Below are positions 4,207-5,786 of a stretch of DNA of 5,786 nucleotides, piece by piece (the stretch's first letter is position 1; each line of letters opens with the position of its first letter). This stretch comes from Caldifarciminota bacterium (GTDB taxonomy: Bacteria > Hydrothermota > Hydrothermia > S141-80). Where the stretch lies: contig JALUJC010000024.1 of the NCBI GenBank assembly GCA_027053375.1, forward strand, positions 1 through 5,786, written 5' to 3'. The notes beneath the pieces are model-generated. The model was not told the origin of the DNA, made no database searches, and worked only from the letters and a program-made list of their open reading frames with translations. The position numbers were made by a program, and so were the translations under genes.

Positions 4207-5786
4207 CACGCCCTCTCCTCTCCCACCGGTTTCTGTTTCATGATGTGGTGGAAGAGTTCCACCGCATCGGCCAGCAAACCCGTAACCGCCCAGTGGGTGA
4301 GGCGTTTCAACCCGGATTCTGCAGGCCTGGCGATCCATTGAGCGTTTTTCAGAACGCTTTCGCAGAAGGCCCGGAAAGTTTCATCCTGGAGGGACGCTCC
4401 CGATTTCTCAAACCATTCTGCTCGCCGGGTCTCCATGAGGTTCCGCACCTGGTGGATCTGGCGGGTCCCCAGGTCTCGTGCGAGCATCTCCCAGCATGCA
4501 AACAGGTCGTCCAGTTCGTCCAGGAGGTACGGCCGGTGGAAGGTGCCGCGGCGTCGGCCGTCTTCGTCATAGGCGATCTCAAAGCGTGTGCCGGCGTGAT
4601 CCAGCCAGATGAAGTCCAGCGTGGCGGGTGTGAAATAGATCACATCACAGGGGCGGAGTTGAGAAACATGGACCAGCCAGGGATGGTCTCTGTTCCAGGG
4701 GTTGGTGGCCTCATAGTATATCTGGCGGTCCTTGGGTTCGTCTTTTTGGGCAAGAAACACATAAGGATACCAACGATCTTCGGTCTTCCCATCGCCCATA
4801 ACGGCGGGGACGTACCAGGTGATCCGGCGGAGTCTTTCTCCGTCCCCGGTCTCCAGCAGAATTTCAAACCATTCTTTGAACTGACCGTTTCGGTCGCTGT
4901 GAAAACGCTTGGGCAACGCATCCTCTTTTTCAATGGCCTTCCGCGCAGCGCAAACCACTTTCCAGAGGAGCGGTTGGGCCTTCTGCGCAAGCATTCTTTT
5001 CCCGGCATCAAGCGCAATCCGAAGCGGCTGGCGGGCGTCGGCGAAGACGATGCCGATGTGCAGGGGCAGGCGGTTGCGCACCTTGCCCATCTCCCGCTCA
5101 TATTTGGTTTTGATGGCCTGCACCACGTCCATAGCCCTATCCGCGGGCACCAGGGCCATGAAGGTGCGGGCTTCGGCGAGGATGGGGACCATGGGGACAT
5201 AGGATTGAGGCAATGGCTTAACCTCTTGGATGTCAATTGTGCCCCACTCCTGACTGCGGCCGCCATACTCTGGAGGTTCTTCAAGCGTGAGCCTCTGGCC
5301 CTGAATTTCCTGACGCACGATCTCGGCGGCCCACCGATGCAAAGATTCACGTTCCTCAACCCCTTGCTCGTCTTCACGTGATTCAGTCTTGGGTGGTATA
5401 TACCCGAGTTGTTTCGCGATATAGGCCAGATTCTCCAGGGTTATGAAACCCTGCCGTTCCGGGTCCCACAACACGCCGATTTTGACCCGGCCGAGTCGAA
5501 GTTCATACGCGTGGTAGGGAGCCGGTTTGTTCCTTTGCTGGCGAGGTTGCAGTGAACCCTGGATAAGCAGCCTCGGCCCGGCCTGGCCGATCACCTGTCC
5601 GATCAAAGACTTTTCCAGGCCCAACGGCCCTTCCCAGAGGTCTTCGAGGTTCAGCCCGTTATTGTTGCAGAAGTCCCGCAATTCCTTGGGCGGCGCGTCA
5701 GTGGGTGCAATGTCCTGCCAGAAGCGGCGGGTGGTCTCCCAGATGCGGCGGATGCGGGAGTAGGAGACGGGCTTGGGGCCAAGTAT
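4206..5786 (-). CDS. csx11: Cas10-like large subunit, Csx11 family (C-terminal part)
   Basis: This is the large subunit of a type III effector complex, open to the right edge with 526 residues visible; Csx11 proteins are around 900-1100, so roughly half is missing, including any HD domain. Visible numbering starts at base 5786. The opening SYSRIRRIWETTRRFW (8-23) is a Csx11/Cas10 linker. The second palm domain follows at about 185-270: WGTIDIQE, MVPILAEARTFMALVPADRA, then YEREMGKVRNRLPLHIGIVF, where the RNRLPL block is highly typical of Csx11. The GGDD position reads A204-E-A-R207, so cyclic-oligoadenylate synthesis should be absent. The C-terminal part has RWYPYVFLA, ATLDFIWLDHAGTRFEI and RPYLLDELDDLFACWE, again Csx11-like, then a helical domain. 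A TTG at 5681 is only an internal codon. The stop at 4206 overlaps the ATG of a tiny frame. It probably senses target RNA or the crRNA tag without signalling. Confidence 0.85.
   Translation of the reverse strand: MLGPKPVSYSRIRRIWETTRRFWQDIAPTDAPPKELRDFCNNNGLNLEDLWEGPLGLEKSLIGQVIGQAGPRLLIQGSLQPRQQRNKPAPYHAYELRLGRVKIGVLWDPERQGFITLENLAYIAKQLGYIPPKTESREDEQGVEERESLHRWAAEIVRQEIQGQRLTLEEPPEYGGRSQEWGTIDIQEVKPLPQSYVPMVPILAEARTFMALVPADRAMDVVQAIKTKYEREMGKVRNRLPLHIGIVFADARQPLRIALDAGKRMLAQKAQPLLWKVVCAARKAIEKEDALPKRFHSDRNGQFKEWFEILLETGDGERLRRITWYVPAVMGDGKTEDRWYPYVFLAQKDEPKDRQIYYEATNPWNRDHPWLVHVSQLRPCDVIYFTPATLDFIWLDHAGTRFEIAYDEDGRRRGTFHRPYLLDELDDLFACWEMLARDLGTRQIHQVRNLMETRRAEWFEKSGASLQDETFRAFCESVLKNAQWIARPAESGLKRLTHWAVTGLLADAVELFHHIMKQKPVGEERA

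Noticed and set aside
3536..4243. Plus-strand open frame of 235 codons opposite the cmr4-like gene
   Set aside because: Its composition is low-complexity (Pro, His, Gly, Arg-rich), it has no domain, and the opposite strand encodes clear Cmr4 motifs across the same bases.
4245..5381. Long plus-strand open frame of 378 codons opposite csx11
   Set aside because: It is antisense to a strongly family-like csx11 sequence, shows no recognisable domain, and is the kind of open frame GC-rich codon use produces.
1..5786. CRISPR array, tRNA or rRNA
   Set aside because: No regularly spaced direct repeats and no tRNA or rRNA-like segments were seen; nearly all the sequence is coding.

Overview
The window holds the end of a type III CRISPR-Cas effector operon on the minus strand, read from right to left. 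A membrane-protein gene follows it in the same direction, and a plus-strand insertion-sequence transposase runs head-on into that gene. Nothing here fixes the organism. Moderate-to-high GC, strong AGGAGG-type ribosome sites and the Csx11-type large subunit suit a bacterium, perhaps a thermophilic Chloroflexota or a relative; this is a weak inference.

Layout from the right edge leftward: (1) 5786-4206, the C-terminal 526 residues of a Cas10-type large subunit that I recognise as Csx11; its N-terminal part lies outside the window. (2) 4205-4124, a spacer with a foldable hairpin and an 18-codon open frame whose ATG overlaps the csx11 stop. (3) 4123-2948, a Cmr4-like Cas7 backbone subunit with a Cys cluster and a candidate RNA-cleaving Asp. 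(4) 2919-2461, a Cmr5-like small subunit (Cas11). (5) 2459-1566, another RAMP protein, its ATG one base after the small-subunit stop. (6) 1549-992, a small membrane protein resembling staphylococcal CrtO (glycosyl-4,4'-diaponeurosporenoate acyltransferase), starting 16 bases after the last RAMP gene. (7) 2 to about 975 on the plus strand, an IS481-like DDE transposase, cut by the left edge, with no stop codon of its own before it enters the antisense of the CrtO-like gene.

The Cas proteins should form one crRNA-guided, RNA-targeting complex: Csx11 as large subunit, Cmr4-like Cas7 as the backbone that cuts target RNA, Cmr5-like Cas11 along the belly, and the last RAMP capping or extending the backbone. 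Where active Cas10 proteins carry GGDD, this Csx11 has Ala-Glu-Ala-Arg, so the complex probably makes no cyclic oligoadenylate. That fits subtype III-C-like systems. No CRISPR array, cas1, cas2, cas6 or CARF effector is visible. The remaining subunits (Cmr1, Cmr3 or Cmr6 types) would have to be encoded beyond the right edge.

The most unusual points are the CrtO-like membrane gene attached to the operon's 3' end, the catalytically dead palm site of Csx11, and the transposase/CrtO junction, where no insertion-sequence end or intergenic DNA remains. There is no gene-free stretch over 300 bases.
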